This document shows positions 22,039 through 30,040 of a DNA stretch of 41,625 nt, piece by piece (position 1 is the first letter of the stretch; every line of letters starts with the position of its first letter). The notes below the pieces were generated by a model. That model searched no databases. It had not been told where the DNA came from and saw only the letters and a list, made by a program, of their open reading frames with translations. A program made the translations under genes and the position numbers. Source of the DNA: RBG-16-57-9 sp964462185 (GTDB lineage Archaea > Thermoproteota > Bathyarchaeia > TCS64); contig CAYWWV010000010.1 in the NCBI GenBank assembly GCA_964462185.1, forward strand, positions 1 to 41,625, read 5' to 3'.

Positions 22039-22774
22039 TTGCCTCGAACTCCACCTCCACCTTCCTGGGCGCCTCCACGCCCTTCAGGGTCTTAACGTAT
22101 CCCAGGACGACGTTGATGAGGGCCTTCCCAGTGAATCCCCCCAGGGGGATTTGGACCCCGTTCACCCTCAGCGTTATCGGCCCCCCGTAGGCCACACAGC
22201 TCCCTGTTTCCTCCTCCCCCCTTAGGATGGCCCTGCCCATCTCGAGGCAGCTTCCGTGGCCGCAGTGGCCGCAGTTTAGGCCTGGTAGCAGGTTGTACGC
22301 CTTCTCCCAGACTAGGTCTGCCAGCTCCCCCACCTCTTTAAGGGTGTAGGTGGGTATGCTGCTGCCTTCCAGGGGTTGGTGGGATGCTGCTGCTATCTCT
22401 AAGCCGTTGCTGAGTTCCTCGAGTTCAGTGGGGTTTCTGGCCACCACGACCCTGGGGTGGGTGGTGAGGGTCTTCAGCCCCTCAACAAGGATGATGTCGG
22501 CTCCCTCCAGGAGTTGTGCGGCCTCCCAGAGCTCCATCCTCCTCTGGTAGAAGATGGCTGTGGCGCCCTCTTGGAGGAGGGCTGTGGCCACGCTCCCCGC
22601 TTCCCTGTGTCTCGCCGTGTCCTTCCCAGGGGTGTCCAGGGGGGCTCCCTCGCCCGTGTGTTTCACCGTGGCCACCCTAAGCCCCCTTCTGGATAGTTCC
22701 TGGGTTAGTGCCTCCACTAGCTGGGTCTTCCCCGAGTCCTTGAAGCCCACCACTGCTACCGTCTTGGGCGGCAT
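22031..22774 (-). CDS. mobB: MobB-like GTPase with C-terminal iron-sulfur-type cysteine motif
   Basis: The 247-residue protein begins with a P-loop (GFKDSGKT), followed by VATVKHTGEGAPLDTPGKDTARH and ILVEGLK, the pattern of MobB, which assists guanylation of molybdopterin. After residue 165 there is an extra module with CGHCGHGSC and GSCVAYG, four to five cysteines in a ferredoxin-like arrangement, then a short beta region (ITLRVNGVQIPL). The cysteine extension is known in some archaeal MobB proteins but is not part of bacterial MobB. The ATG at 22774 is chosen. The frame is open further upstream without family similarity. It is co-transcribed with the XPF gene. Confidence 0.85.
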   Translation of the reverse strand: MPPKTVAVVGFKDSGKTQLVEALTQELSRRGLRVATVKHTGEGAPLDTPGKDTARHREAGSVATALLQEGATAIFYQRRMELWEAAQLLEGADIILVEGLKTLTTHPRVVVARNPTELEELSNGLEIAAASHQPLEGSSIPTYTLKEVGELADLVWEKAYNLLPGLNCGHCGHGSCLEMGRAILRGEEETGSCVAYGGPITLRVNGVQIPLGGFTGKALINVVLGYVKTLKGVEAPRKVEVEFEANE

Positions 22775-22847
22775 GGGTATCTTGGGGCGGTGGCTGGTTT
22801 TAGCGTTTATCCACACCGTTAATAGTTTCATAGGGGGAGTTTTGTCT

Positions 22848-24209
22848 ATGTTGAGGCTGGTCTTCCACGGGGGGGTGGGTGAGGTGGGGGGCAACAAGGT
22901 CTTGCTGGAGGCGGGCAGGACCAGGCTTTGGATGGACTTCGGTAGGAGCTTCACCGCTGGGAAAGGGTTTTTCGTCAACTATCTCCAGCCCCGTCGCTCT
23001 GCGGGTTTAAAGGACTACTTGGAGTTCGGGCTGGTTCCCAGGGTTAGGGGGCTGTACTCTCGGGGGTTGTTGGAGGGGACGGACTTGGGCTATGAGAGGC
23101 CTGGGTTCGACGGGGTGTTGGTCTCCCACGCCCACTGGGACCATGTGGGCTACCTGGAGTTCATCGACCCCGAGATCCCCGTCCACCTGGGGGAGGGGAC
23201 GCTCCTCATATTGGAGGCCATGGAGGAGACCAGCCCCTTCACCAGGCTGGGCAGCCACGACTACCACACCTTCCGCACAGGCAGGGTCCTGGAGGTGGGG
23301 GACTGCCAGGTGGAGCCCATCCACGTGGACCACAGCGTGCCCGCGGCCTACGGCTTCCTGGTGCACACAGATGAGGGCACTGTGGCGTACACGGGGGACC
23401 TCCGGGCGCACGGCCCCAGGAGCGATATGACCGAGGACTTCGTGGAGGCCGCCGCGGGGGCTGAGCCCGTGGCCATGGTCTGCGAGGGGACTCGGCTCTC
23501 CAGGATTGGGGAGCGGCGGAACCTCAGCGAGGGGGAGGTCCTGGAGGGGGTGAGGGGGGTTCTGGCAGGGGCCTCCGGTAGGCCGGTTTTCTTCACGCAG
23601 CCCAGCCGGGACGCCGACAGGTGGCGCACCTTCCACACGGCGGCGGTGGAGTCGGGCAGGGTGTTGGTGGTCCACCCCCGTACTGCTTACCTTTTGGACA
23701 AGCTGACGCTGGACCCCCGCCTAGACCTCCCAGACCCGTTGAGAGACCCCCACATAAGGGTCTACTACAAGAGGAAGAGGAGCGGGACCTACGACGACCG
23801 GGACTACTACCTGTGGGAGAGGCCCTACCTGAGCCGTATAGTCACCTCGGAGGAGGTGAGGAGCCGCCCCGGGGACTACTTGGTGAACCTGGACCTCTAC
23901 AGCTTCGCCGAGCTGGTGGATATAAAGCCCGAGCCTGGGGGGCACTTCATCTACAGCATGAGTGAGCCCTTCAACGAGGAGGGCTTGGAGGAGGAGGTGC
24001 TCCACAACTGGTTGGACCACTTTGGGTTGAGGTACCACCAGCTACACGCCTCGGGCCACATGGGCCGCGAGGAGTTGAGGGAGCTCCTCGACAGGGTCTC
24101 CCCCAAGGCCGTCTACCCGGTGCACACCGAGGCCCCCCAGGCCTTTAGGGGGCTGCACCCCAGGGTGTTTCTGCCCAGGCTGGGCGAACCCCTGGAAGTG
24201 ACGTCATAA
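22848..24209 (+). CDS. RNase J-like metallo-beta-lactamase ribonuclease
   Basis: The 453-residue protein has an MBL domain with VSHAHWDHVGY, preceded by GGVGEVGGNKVLLE, and VAYTGDLRAHG. An insert-type central region and a C-terminal RNA-metabolising MBL block follow (LHASGHMGREELRELL, then PKAVYPVHTE). This combination is typical of RNase J and related 5'-exonucleases that degrade or process RNA. The ATG at 22848 has GGGGGAG upstream and a TATA-like element around 22803-22811. Earlier in-frame starts would run into the divergent mobB gene. It is divergently transcribed from mobB/XPF. Confidence 0.85.
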   Translation: MLRLVFHGGVGEVGGNKVLLEAGRTRLWMDFGRSFTAGKGFFVNYLQPRRSAGLKDYLEFGLVPRVRGLYSRGLLEGTDLGYERPGFDGVLVSHAHWDHVGYLEFIDPEIPVHLGEGTLLILEAMEETSPFTRLGSHDYHTFRTGRVLEVGDCQVEPIHVDHSVPAAYGFLVHTDEGTVAYTGDLRAHGPRSDMTEDFVEAAAGAEPVAMVCEGTRLSRIGERRNLSEGEVLEGVRGVLAGASGRPVFFTQPSRDADRWRTFHTAAVESGRVLVVHPRTAYLLDKLTLDPRLDLPDPLRDPHIRVYYKRKRSGTYDDRDYYLWERPYLSRIVTSEEVRSRPGDYLVNLDLYSFAELVDIKPEPGGHFIYSMSEPFNEEGLEEEVLHNWLDHFGLRYHQLHASGHMGREELRELLDRVSPKAVYPVHTEAPQAFRGLHPRVFLPRLGEPLEVTS

Positions 24210-24232
24210 CCCCCGTTTTTGCGCTGAAACGT

Positions 24233-24249
24233 ACACCCTTCCAGGGTGT
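24233..24249 (+). terminator. Hairpin downstream of RNase J-like gene
   Basis: ACACCC and GGGTGT form a 6-bp stem around TTCCA, starting 24 bp after the stop codon and followed by TTTCC. It may contribute to termination. The rest of 24250-24345 is GC-rich without a recognised feature. Confidence 0.3.
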
Positions 24250-24345
24250 TTCCAGGCTTCCAGTGGCTGGAGGGCCTGTTTTCCGCCTGGGATGGGTGAC
24301 CCCCCCTCCCCCCCTGTTGGTGTGGCTGTTGGTGGGGGGTTTGGG

Positions 24346-24365
24346 GTCAAATTTTTTATTTTGAC
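24346..24365 (+). promoter_or_regulatory. TATA-like element inside an inverted repeat
   Basis: GTCAAA (24346-24351) and TTTGAC (24360-24365) flank a T-rich TATA-like core (TTTTTTATT). The core is centred about 40 bp before the TTG of the zinc-ribbon gene, predicting a leader of roughly 14 nt. A symmetric site across the TATA box would allow simple repression. Confidence 0.45.
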
Positions 24366-24395
24366 AAACAGGAAAAACGGTGTGGGGTTAAGGCC

Positions 24396-24500
24396 TTGAA
24401 CGCCGAGAGCCGCTGTGCCAAGTGTGGGTCCATTCTCATCTGGAGAGGGGGAACCCTGGTGTGCCCCAAGTGTAGCAAGGAGGAAGAGGAAAAGGACTGA
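24396..24500 (+). CDS. 34-residue zinc-ribbon protein
   Basis: The frame from the TTG at 24396 to the TGA at 24498 encodes 34 residues with two CxxC knuckles, CAKCGS near residue 7 and CPKCSK near residue 25, separated by a typical ribbon hairpin (ILIWRGGTLV). It ends in an acidic/basic tail (EEEEKD). Tiny zinc ribbons of this type are common in archaea and may bind nucleic acid or larger machinery. No function can be assigned. It has its own TATA-like element in an inverted repeat and is convergent with polB, with 12 bp between stops. Confidence 0.75.
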   Translation: MNAESRCAKCGSILIWRGGTLVCPKCSKEEEEKD

Positions 24501-24512
24501 CAGCCCCTTCGG

Positions 24513-27074
24513 CTATTTTTTTGTTTTTCCGAAGAAGGAGGCCAGGCTGGCTTGCTGTGGCTTCCCTATTATTTGGTCGAAGCTCATGTCCAGGGCGTCC
24601 AGGACCTGCTCGAAGGTCCCCTCCAGGTATGCCACGTATTTTTTGACATCCACGTCTTGGGGTTTGGCGGCTTGGGCTGGGAGGACGTCGTTCTTGGTGA
24701 CCACGTAGTAGATGATGTCGCCCTGCTCCACCTCGTAGCCCATATCTCGGAGCATTCGCCCGGCCTTAACGTGTTGGGGGTTGGTGTCGTATCTGTCCAG
24801 GCTTTTCCCCAGCTGCATCTGGAAGGCCACCTCCTCCACCTTGAACTCCCTCTCCATCAGCCTGTTGTAGACCTCGTGGATGAGGCCTTTGATGTCTTCC
24901 TTGGCCCGGGGGAAGTCCTGGGGTTTCTCCACCTGGCTGAGGATTAGTATCAACTCCTCGAAGGCCTTCTTCAAGAGGGGGGGTATGTGGCGCTTCTTCC
25001 CCGTCATCCCTTTGATGTCCACCCGGCCATCCCTGTAGACCCCCAGGTAGTTCTTCTTCCTCTCGCTGAAGACGGCGTATCGGTAGACCTTGTCCACCTC
25101 CAGGTCTATGCCCAGCTCCCTGTCAGCCCACTCCATCAGGGCCCTGAGCTGTTGCTCCGAGGGGTTGTCGAGGAAGACGCTGTCGGTGTCCCCGTAGAGC
25201 ACCCTTATGCCCAGCTCCCCAGCCCGGCGCCCCGTCTCCTCCATGGCGTACCTCCCAACGGCGGCGGTGCTCTCGGCCATGGGGGGGCAGTAGAGGGGGA
25301 AGCTCTCGGAGCCGAAGACGCCGTAGGTGGCGTTGAGGAAGACCTTTAGGGCTTGTTGGACAACCTCGTAGTAGTTTCTCTTTTCCGGGGTTAGCGCTGG
25401 GTCTTTGGACTTGGGCTTGTACCACTCCACCCTCAAGTCGCGTAGGCTCCCGATGAGGGTGCTGGCCAAGCCGTGGTAGAGAGTGCAGACCCAGTGGGAG
25501 GTGGTGGGCACCAGGTTGTCCCTGCACTGGGGGTGTACGCACCGCACCGTCTCGTAGCTCAGGTTCCAGTTCCTGATGGCGCTGGGGTAGAGGCTGGCGA
25601 AGTCCAACACGGCCACGTTGAAGTGTATCCCTGGGACCGGCTCCCTCACGATGGCACCCTGGAACTTCTTGCCTTTGATGATCGCCGTGGTTGTGGAGGA
25701 GCCCTTCAAAGCCTGGATGTCGCTGGAGTTGGGGATCAGCCACCCCCTCTGGCGGTGCATCCACTCCATTAGGCTGAGGATCCACCGGCTCACCCCGAAC
25801 CGCGTCAAGTCCTCCAGGATCATTCTGCTGATGCGCTGGAGCATCACCATGAGGTTCATCACCAGGTTGTCGTTGAACTGGGTGAGCCTGAGGGTAATAG
25901 CCGCGTCCTGCATACAGTACTCCGCCAACTCCTCCATCTTGAGCTGTTGGAAGTCGGGTACCGGGATCTTTCCCTCCCCCAGGATGCCTTGGCCTATGTC
26001 CTCCAGCCTGTACTCCCTGTACCTGTTCCCGAAGGCGTATCCCTGCACGCTCCGGTTCCTGAACCACTGGTAGAGGTCGATGTGGACGGCGTGTTTGAGG
26101 AGGGCGAAGCGGTCCCCCAGCTGGATGGGGTTCTCCTCGTCGGCGATCCCCAGGGCCCGGGCGCGGTTCCTCAGATATTTGAGGTCGAAGTCGTCCCCGT
26201 TGAAGGTGAGGACCACGGGGTATTCCTCCAGAATCTTGAGGGTTTCCTGGACCAGCTCCCTCTCGTTGCTGCAGAGTTTGGCCTCCTTGGCCCCGGGGAC
26301 CTGGGACAGGCCCTCGCCTTGCCCCGTGTCGTCGTATATGAGGACTCTGGATAGTCCGTCGCTCCCGGCGAAGGCCGCGGCTATGATGGGCTGCTCGGCC
26401 TTGTCGGCGTTGGGCACCCTGTTGGCCACGCTGGGGCGGACCTCGATGTCCACCGCCACCCTCTTGATGTCTGGGATGGGGGCCTCCAGCAGGCGGATCC
26501 ATTCCTCCATCTCACCCCTCAGCCTCTCCTCGGAGGAGTCGAGGATGGTGGATAGCTCCCCCGAGGCGCTCCAGTCTGCGGGGACCAGCTCTCCCCCCTC
26601 CACACGGTAAGGCATCCCAGGCACCAGGCCCAAGTCGTATATGTAGCAGGAGTAGTAGCGTATCCGGCTCTCCCAGCTCTCCCCCAGGATGGCTCGGAGG
26701 CTCCCAGCCCCCCCGCCGATACTCAGGGGGTCTCGGGCCTTGACCTTGGTGACCTTGATGTTTTTGTCCAATAGGGCGTCGTATTTCTCCACCTCCTCCA
26801 GGCCCACGAAGCCCCTGTGGCCCACCACCCTGGGCTCCGCCTCCAGCTCCCGTGGTGTAAGCTTGGATATTAGGTAGGGGAGGTGCCCAGTGTTGTCGTA
26901 CCAGAGGTAAACCCTCTGCTCCCTGGGCTCGTAGAGCTTCACATAGGCCTTGGCGGCGGAGCCGTCGTAGCCTGCTGAGAGCAGTATGCACTCCCCTAGT
27001 TCGGGGGGCGCTAGCCACCTTTTCTCTTCGTTCTCCCCAGCCACATCCCTCGCCTCAACCACAGTAATACCCAC
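24513..27074 (-). CDS. polB: Family B DNA polymerase with proofreading exonuclease and PIP box
   Basis: The 853-residue polymerase has Exo I (VAVDIEV, D209/E211), Exo II (FNGDDFDLKY, about 291-300) and Exo III (YCMQD, 386-390). The polymerase motifs are DFASLYPS (491-498), KVFLNATYG (577-585) and YGDTDS (627-632). All catalytic residues seem intact. A cysteine cluster (RCVHPQC and HWVC, about 511-530) after motif A is found in several archaeal PolB enzymes. The C-terminus QASLASFF (841-848) is a textbook PCNA-interacting peptide. It is the last gene of a minus-strand run with DUF211, speB and an unknown gene, starting at GTG 27074. Confidence 0.96.
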   Translation of the reverse strand: MGITVVEARDVAGENEEKRWLAPPELGECILLSAGYDGSAAKAYVKLYEPREQRVYLWYDNTGHLPYLISKLTPRELEAEPRVVGHRGFVGLEEVEKYDALLDKNIKVTKVKARDPLSIGGGAGSLRAILGESWESRIRYYSCYIYDLGLVPGMPYRVEGGELVPADWSASGELSTILDSSEERLRGEMEEWIRLLEAPIPDIKRVAVDIEVRPSVANRVPNADKAEQPIIAAAFAGSDGLSRVLIYDDTGQGEGLSQVPGAKEAKLCSNERELVQETLKILEEYPVVLTFNGDDFDLKYLRNRARALGIADEENPIQLGDRFALLKHAVHIDLYQWFRNRSVQGYAFGNRYREYRLEDIGQGILGEGKIPVPDFQQLKMEELAEYCMQDAAITLRLTQFNDNLVMNLMVMLQRISRMILEDLTRFGVSRWILSLMEWMHRQRGWLIPNSSDIQALKGSSTTTAIIKGKKFQGAIVREPVPGIHFNVAVLDFASLYPSAIRNWNLSYETVRCVHPQCRDNLVPTTSHWVCTLYHGLASTLIGSLRDLRVEWYKPKSKDPALTPEKRNYYEVVQQALKVFLNATYGVFGSESFPLYCPPMAESTAAVGRYAMEETGRRAGELGIRVLYGDTDSVFLDNPSEQQLRALMEWADRELGIDLEVDKVYRYAVFSERKKNYLGVYRDGRVDIKGMTGKKRHIPPLLKKAFEELILILSQVEKPQDFPRAKEDIKGLIHEVYNRLMEREFKVEEVAFQMQLGKSLDRYDTNPQHVKAGRMLRDMGYEVEQGDIIYYVVTKNDVLPAQAAKPQDVDVKKYVAYLEGTFEQVLDALDMSFDQIIGKPQQASLASFFGKTKK

Positions 27075-27087
27075 ACGGGGTTATTAT

Positions 27088-27657
27088 CTATGTGTCCTCG
27101 TCCTCCTCGGGGGAGGTCTGCTTCTCAACGTACTCTAGGACTTGGGGTGCGGTGACGGGGTTGCAGTATAGCTTCAATAGGGCTCCGCCTTTTCCCCTCA
27201 CCGTGGCTCTTCTTCTCTTCCAGTCGATGGAGGCGCCTTCCACCTCATCCCAGCCCAACCTCAGGGCCTCATGCCCCAGGAAGACCATCTTGGACCCGGT
27301 GGGGCTCAGCCTCTGGAGGACTAGGGCCGCCCTCCAGGCAGCCGCGCTACCCCATCCTGGAAACCCGGAGACCCAGGCCTCCAAGCCCTCCTCCCCCACC
27401 CTAAAACCTGCCACCATGCTCCGTGTGAAGGCCAGCCCCGCCGCCCAGAGGAGCCCCACCAAGCCCAAGCCATAGAGCCCCAAGAGGGTTGAGCGTAGGG
27501 CTTCACGCCATAGGATTGCGGCGCCCCCCACCAGGGGGGCTGTGGCCAGTGTGATTATGGTTAGGGTCTCGCTGAAGGCGTAGGGGTTCTCCACCACGGG
27601 GACTTGGGCCTCCCAGGCCCATGGGGGGCCCTGGTCACCCTCCAAGCCCCTCACCAT
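27088..27657 (-). CDS. Membrane protein of unknown function with N-terminal helix pair
   Basis: The 189-residue protein has two hydrophobic helices (TLTIITLATAPLVGGAAIL and LLGLYGLGLVGLLWAAGLAF), followed by a soluble domain of about 110 residues rich in beta strands (VAGFRVGEEGLEAWV, KMVFLGHEAL, ATVRGKGGALLKLYC). This resembles a bacterial PH-like or photosystem-I-assembly-like membrane-anchored domain only in general layout. I do not recognise a family. The C-terminus is acidic (SPEEDEDT). Its ATG overlaps the speB stop by 23 bp and its stop lies 13 bp before polB, so it belongs to the same operon. Confidence 0.65.
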   Translation of the reverse strand: MVRGLEGDQGPPWAWEAQVPVVENPYAFSETLTIITLATAPLVGGAAILWREALRSTLLGLYGLGLVGLLWAAGLAFTRSMVAGFRVGEEGLEAWVSGFPGWGSAAAWRAALVLQRLSPTGSKMVFLGHEALRLGWDEVEGASIDWKRRRATVRGKGGALLKLYCNPVTAPQVLEYVEKQTSPEEDEDT

Positions 27658-28495
27658 GGGAGGCTAGGTAGTGGTGGAGGCCCCACAGCACCAGGTGGGC
27701 CCCGGTGGCAGCGGTGACGCCGTGGTCGTAGTGGGGGTAGACCTCGCACAGGTCTAGGCCCACCACGGGGCCACCCATGGCCGCCTCCAAGGCTTGCTCC
27801 AACTCCCAGGTGGTGAGGCCGCCGGGGCTGGGGTTGCCCACGGCGGGGGCGAAGGCCGGGTCCAAGACATCCATGTCCAGGCTCACATAGACCCTTTGGT
27901 GGGGCTCCACCCTAGCCCTGATCTCCCTAAGGCATTCCTCCCTCCGACGCCTGAACTCCTGGGCCGAGATGTAGGCAACCTCACCGTTGGAGGCTACGTA
28001 TTCAACCTCCTCGCGGCTTAGGGCGCGGGCACCCACCACGAGTGCCTCCACCCCCTCCTCCACAGCCCTCCTCAGCCAGGTGGCGTGTCCCACCCGGATA
28101 TCCCAGAGCTCGTCTCTCAGGTCCAGGTGGGCGTCGAAAACCAGGGCCAGGGTGGGCTTCAGCCCCCGGAGGGCCCCCAGGGTGACGGTGTGCTCCCCCC
28201 CCAGGAGAATGGGTAGCCCCCCCAGCTCCCCAACAGCCTTGGACACAGCCTCCAAACAGTCCTCCACCCCTGTGAACTCGACCTCCCCATGGTCCACCAG
28301 CTCTATGTCCTCCCAACCCAGGCCTGTGGCGGGGTTGAATGTCTCCAGGTGGGCGCTTTGGAGCCGGACAGCCATGGGGCCGAACCTGGCGCCCCTCCTC
28401 TGGGTGGTGGTCTCATCTAGGCTGGCCGAGAAAAGGTTGAACCAGGCCTCGCCACTCCCAGGCTTGTCCAGAAATGTGGCGAGAACCGGCTTCAA
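27635..28495 (-). CDS. speB: Agmatinase/arginase family ureohydrolase
   Basis: The 286-residue enzyme carries the binuclear manganese motifs of ureohydrolases: LGGEHT, VFDAHLDLRDE and VSLDMDVLDPAFAPAVGNPSPGG. The DAHLDLRDE form followed by HATWLRR is typical of archaeal agmatinases, which release urea from agmatine to give putrescine. Related enzymes act on arginine, guanidinobutyrate or aminopropylagmatine. The last is a known thermophile route to spermidine, so exact specificity is open. The ATG overlaps the DUF211 stop (ATGA), placing it second in the operon that ends in polB. Confidence 0.9.
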   Translation of the reverse strand: MKPVLATFLDKPGSGEAWFNLFSASLDETTTQRRGARFGPMAVRLQSAHLETFNPATGLGWEDIELVDHGEVEFTGVEDCLEAVSKAVGELGGLPILLGGEHTVTLGALRGLKPTLALVFDAHLDLRDELWDIRVGHATWLRRAVEEGVEALVVGARALSREEVEYVASNGEVAYISAQEFRRRREECLREIRARVEPHQRVYVSLDMDVLDPAFAPAVGNPSPGGLTTWELEQALEAAMGGPVVGLDLCEVYPHYDHGVTAATGAHLVLWGLHHYLASHGEGLGG

Positions 28496-28755
28496 GGCAG
28501 CTCAACGACGACCTTATCCACGCTGTGGATGACCGCCCCCAGCCCAGTGAGGTGTTCACGGAGCTTGTCAAAGTCGATGGTCTTCCCATCGACGATCACC
28601 TTCAGGCTTTCCGTCTTCTCATCCATCTCCACCACGGTGACGTCGATCCTTGTCAGGCCCTCCAGCACAGCGACCTGGGAGGCGAACTCGGGTAGGGGAG
28701 GCTGGTGTGCCTTCAACACATCTAACACCAAATGAGTTATCTTGGGCTTAACCAC
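28492..28755 (-). CDS. DUF211 family protein
   Basis: The 87-residue protein matches the archaeal DUF211 family. It has an N-terminal VLDVLKAHQPPLPEFA, a central strand pair (RIDVTVVEMDEKTESLKVIVDG) and the ending GAVIHSVDKVVVE. It looks like a small alpha/beta ferredoxin-like fold related to regulatory ACT-type domains. The biochemical function is not established to my knowledge. It starts at GTG 28755 with GAGGG upstream and a TATA element at 28798-28807. It is the first gene of the DUF211-speB-unknown-polB run, with an ATGA overlap into speB. Confidence 0.9.
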   Translation of the reverse strand: MVKPKITHLVLDVLKAHQPPLPEFASQVAVLEGLTRIDVTVVEMDEKTESLKVIVDGKTIDFDKLREHLTGLGAVIHSVDKVVVELP

Positions 28756-28797
28756 AGTCTTCTTCCCTCAGACTCGATTCAATATTCGGTCTACGGG

Positions 28798-28807
28798 TTT
28801 TTATAGT
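28798..28807 (-). promoter_or_regulatory. TATA box of the DUF211-speB-polB operon
   Basis: The minus strand ACTATAAAAA is followed by a predicted start near 28777, about 20 nt before the GTG of DUF211. Confidence 0.55.
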
Positions 28808-28845
28808 ATGTTACTGGGGCCGGTGTCTGGCAGCCGCCTTCCACC

Positions 28846-29250
28846 TTACTGGCCGGGTAGGCCCTCCCTCTCTGGGAGCATGATGTCCTCCAACACCAGA
28901 CGACCCACCACGGAAAGATAGCCGCCCACAGGGTGCAGCTCAGCCGTGTCCAAGTGGGCCCTCAAACCCCCCAACTCCAAGACGTAGCTCCACCCCGACC
29001 CCAAGGGCATTCTGTGAACAACCCGGCCGTAGAACCTGTCCCCCGAGGCCCCCAAAACACCCTGGGAGCCCTCCTCCACCTCCAAGGCCTGGAGCCTCAG
29101 CTTCACCTCATGCAGCTCCCCCGCAGCGTAGTCAGGCGCCAGGTTCCTCTCATCGTAAACAGGCAATGTGGATCCAGCGAACTCGATGTATATGATCCGG
29201 CCGCCCCCGCCCTCCCCCACCCTAGCCACCCGGACCAGGTTGTAAACCAT
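28846..29250 (-). CDS. Small unknown protein, possibly beta-rich
   Basis: From the ATG at 29250 this encodes 134 residues with alternating hydrophobic strands: RIIYIEFAGSTLPVY, EVKLRLQALEV, DRFYGRVVHRM, WSYVLELGGLRAHL and YLSVVGRLVLEDIML. The pattern suggests a beta-barrel or OB-like soluble domain. I recognise no family. The frame stays open to 29349, but a TATA-like minus-strand element (29311-29320) inside that extension predicts transcription starting near 29290. That supports the ATG at 29250 (or the TTG at 29253). It is divergent from the VIT1-like gene. Confidence 0.55.
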   Translation of the reverse strand: MVYNLVRVARVGEGGGGRIIYIEFAGSTLPVYDERNLAPDYAAGELHEVKLRLQALEVEEGSQGVLGASGDRFYGRVVHRMPLGSGWSYVLELGGLRAHLDTAELHPVGGYLSVVGRLVLEDIMLPEREGLPGQ

Positions 29251-29410
29251 CAACCCGAGTAAAGCCCCCTCTGCTAAATAGTTTGAGGTTCCCCCCCAAG
29301 GCTCCACAACGTTTTTAAACCTCCTAGCTGGATGGAGCTTTGAGTGCAAGAACGTTATGAAGAGCCATCCACGGTTTTCAGGCTCCGACTACACTCAGGT
29401 GAAGGATTAG

Positions 29411-30040
29411 TTGGGTGAGGCAGAGGAGGATCCCCCCCAAAAAGGCTTGGATGTATACCTGTCTGAGGGCTGGAACCGGGTAAACAGGTACCTAGCCGTT
29501 ACCCGGTCCAGGAACATACTGAGGCGCTACTTCGCCATGAACGCCTTCGACGGCGCCATGACCAGTCTAGGGGTGGTCATAGGTGCCTGGCTGGGAGAAC
29601 TCCAGGACCCCGGCACCATCATAGGCGTCATACTCACAGGTGCTGTGGCCATGATGGTCTCGGGTTTCAGCGGAACCTACATGACGGAGAGCGCTGAGAG
29701 GAACCACAGCCTCAACGAGTTGGAGGACGCCATGCTGGTGGACCTGGATGAAACCATCTACCATAGGGCGGGCCAAACCGTCTCCATCATCGCCGCGATG
29801 GTGGATGGCCTAGCCCCCTTCGTGGCATCCATCCCCGCTGTGGCCCCCTTCCTGATGGTGGGGGCCTTGGGCTTGAAGGTGGCCTTCCTCTCCTCCATAG
29901 GGCTATCCCTAGCCACCCTCTTCCTCCTGGGAGTCTACCTGGGGCGTATAAGCGGTGGGAACCTCCTGCTCAGCGGAGCCAAGATGATGGTCTCAGGCGT
30001 AGCCGTGGCCCTGATTGCCCTCTTCCTCAACCTACACTAG
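29411..30040 (+). CDS. VIT1/CCC1-family membrane transporter
   Basis: The 209-residue protein has about five membrane helices and the family signature AFDGAMTSLGVVIGAW in helix 1. Next come GAVAMMVSGFSGTYMTESAERN and a cytoplasmic acidic stretch (LNELEDAMLVDLDETIYHRA) where plant VIT1 and yeast Ccc1 gather iron. Family members export Fe2+ or Mn2+ from the cytoplasm, usually coupled to protons. The start is TTG 29411. The gene is convergent with rli, with stop codons overlapping by 4 bp. Confidence 0.85.
   Translation: MGEAEEDPPQKGLDVYLSEGWNRVNRYLAVTRSRNILRRYFAMNAFDGAMTSLGVVIGAWLGELQDPGTIIGVILTGAVAMMVSGFSGTYMTESAERNHSLNELEDAMLVDLDETIYHRAGQTVSIIAAMVDGLAPFVASIPAVAPFLMVGALGLKVAFLSSIGLSLATLFLLGVYLGRISGGNLLLSGAKMMVSGVAVALIALFLNLH

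Noticed and set aside
25123..26502. 459-residue minus-strand frame within polB
   Set aside because: It is a glycine/proline/arginine-rich shadow in a different frame of polB, with no domain features.
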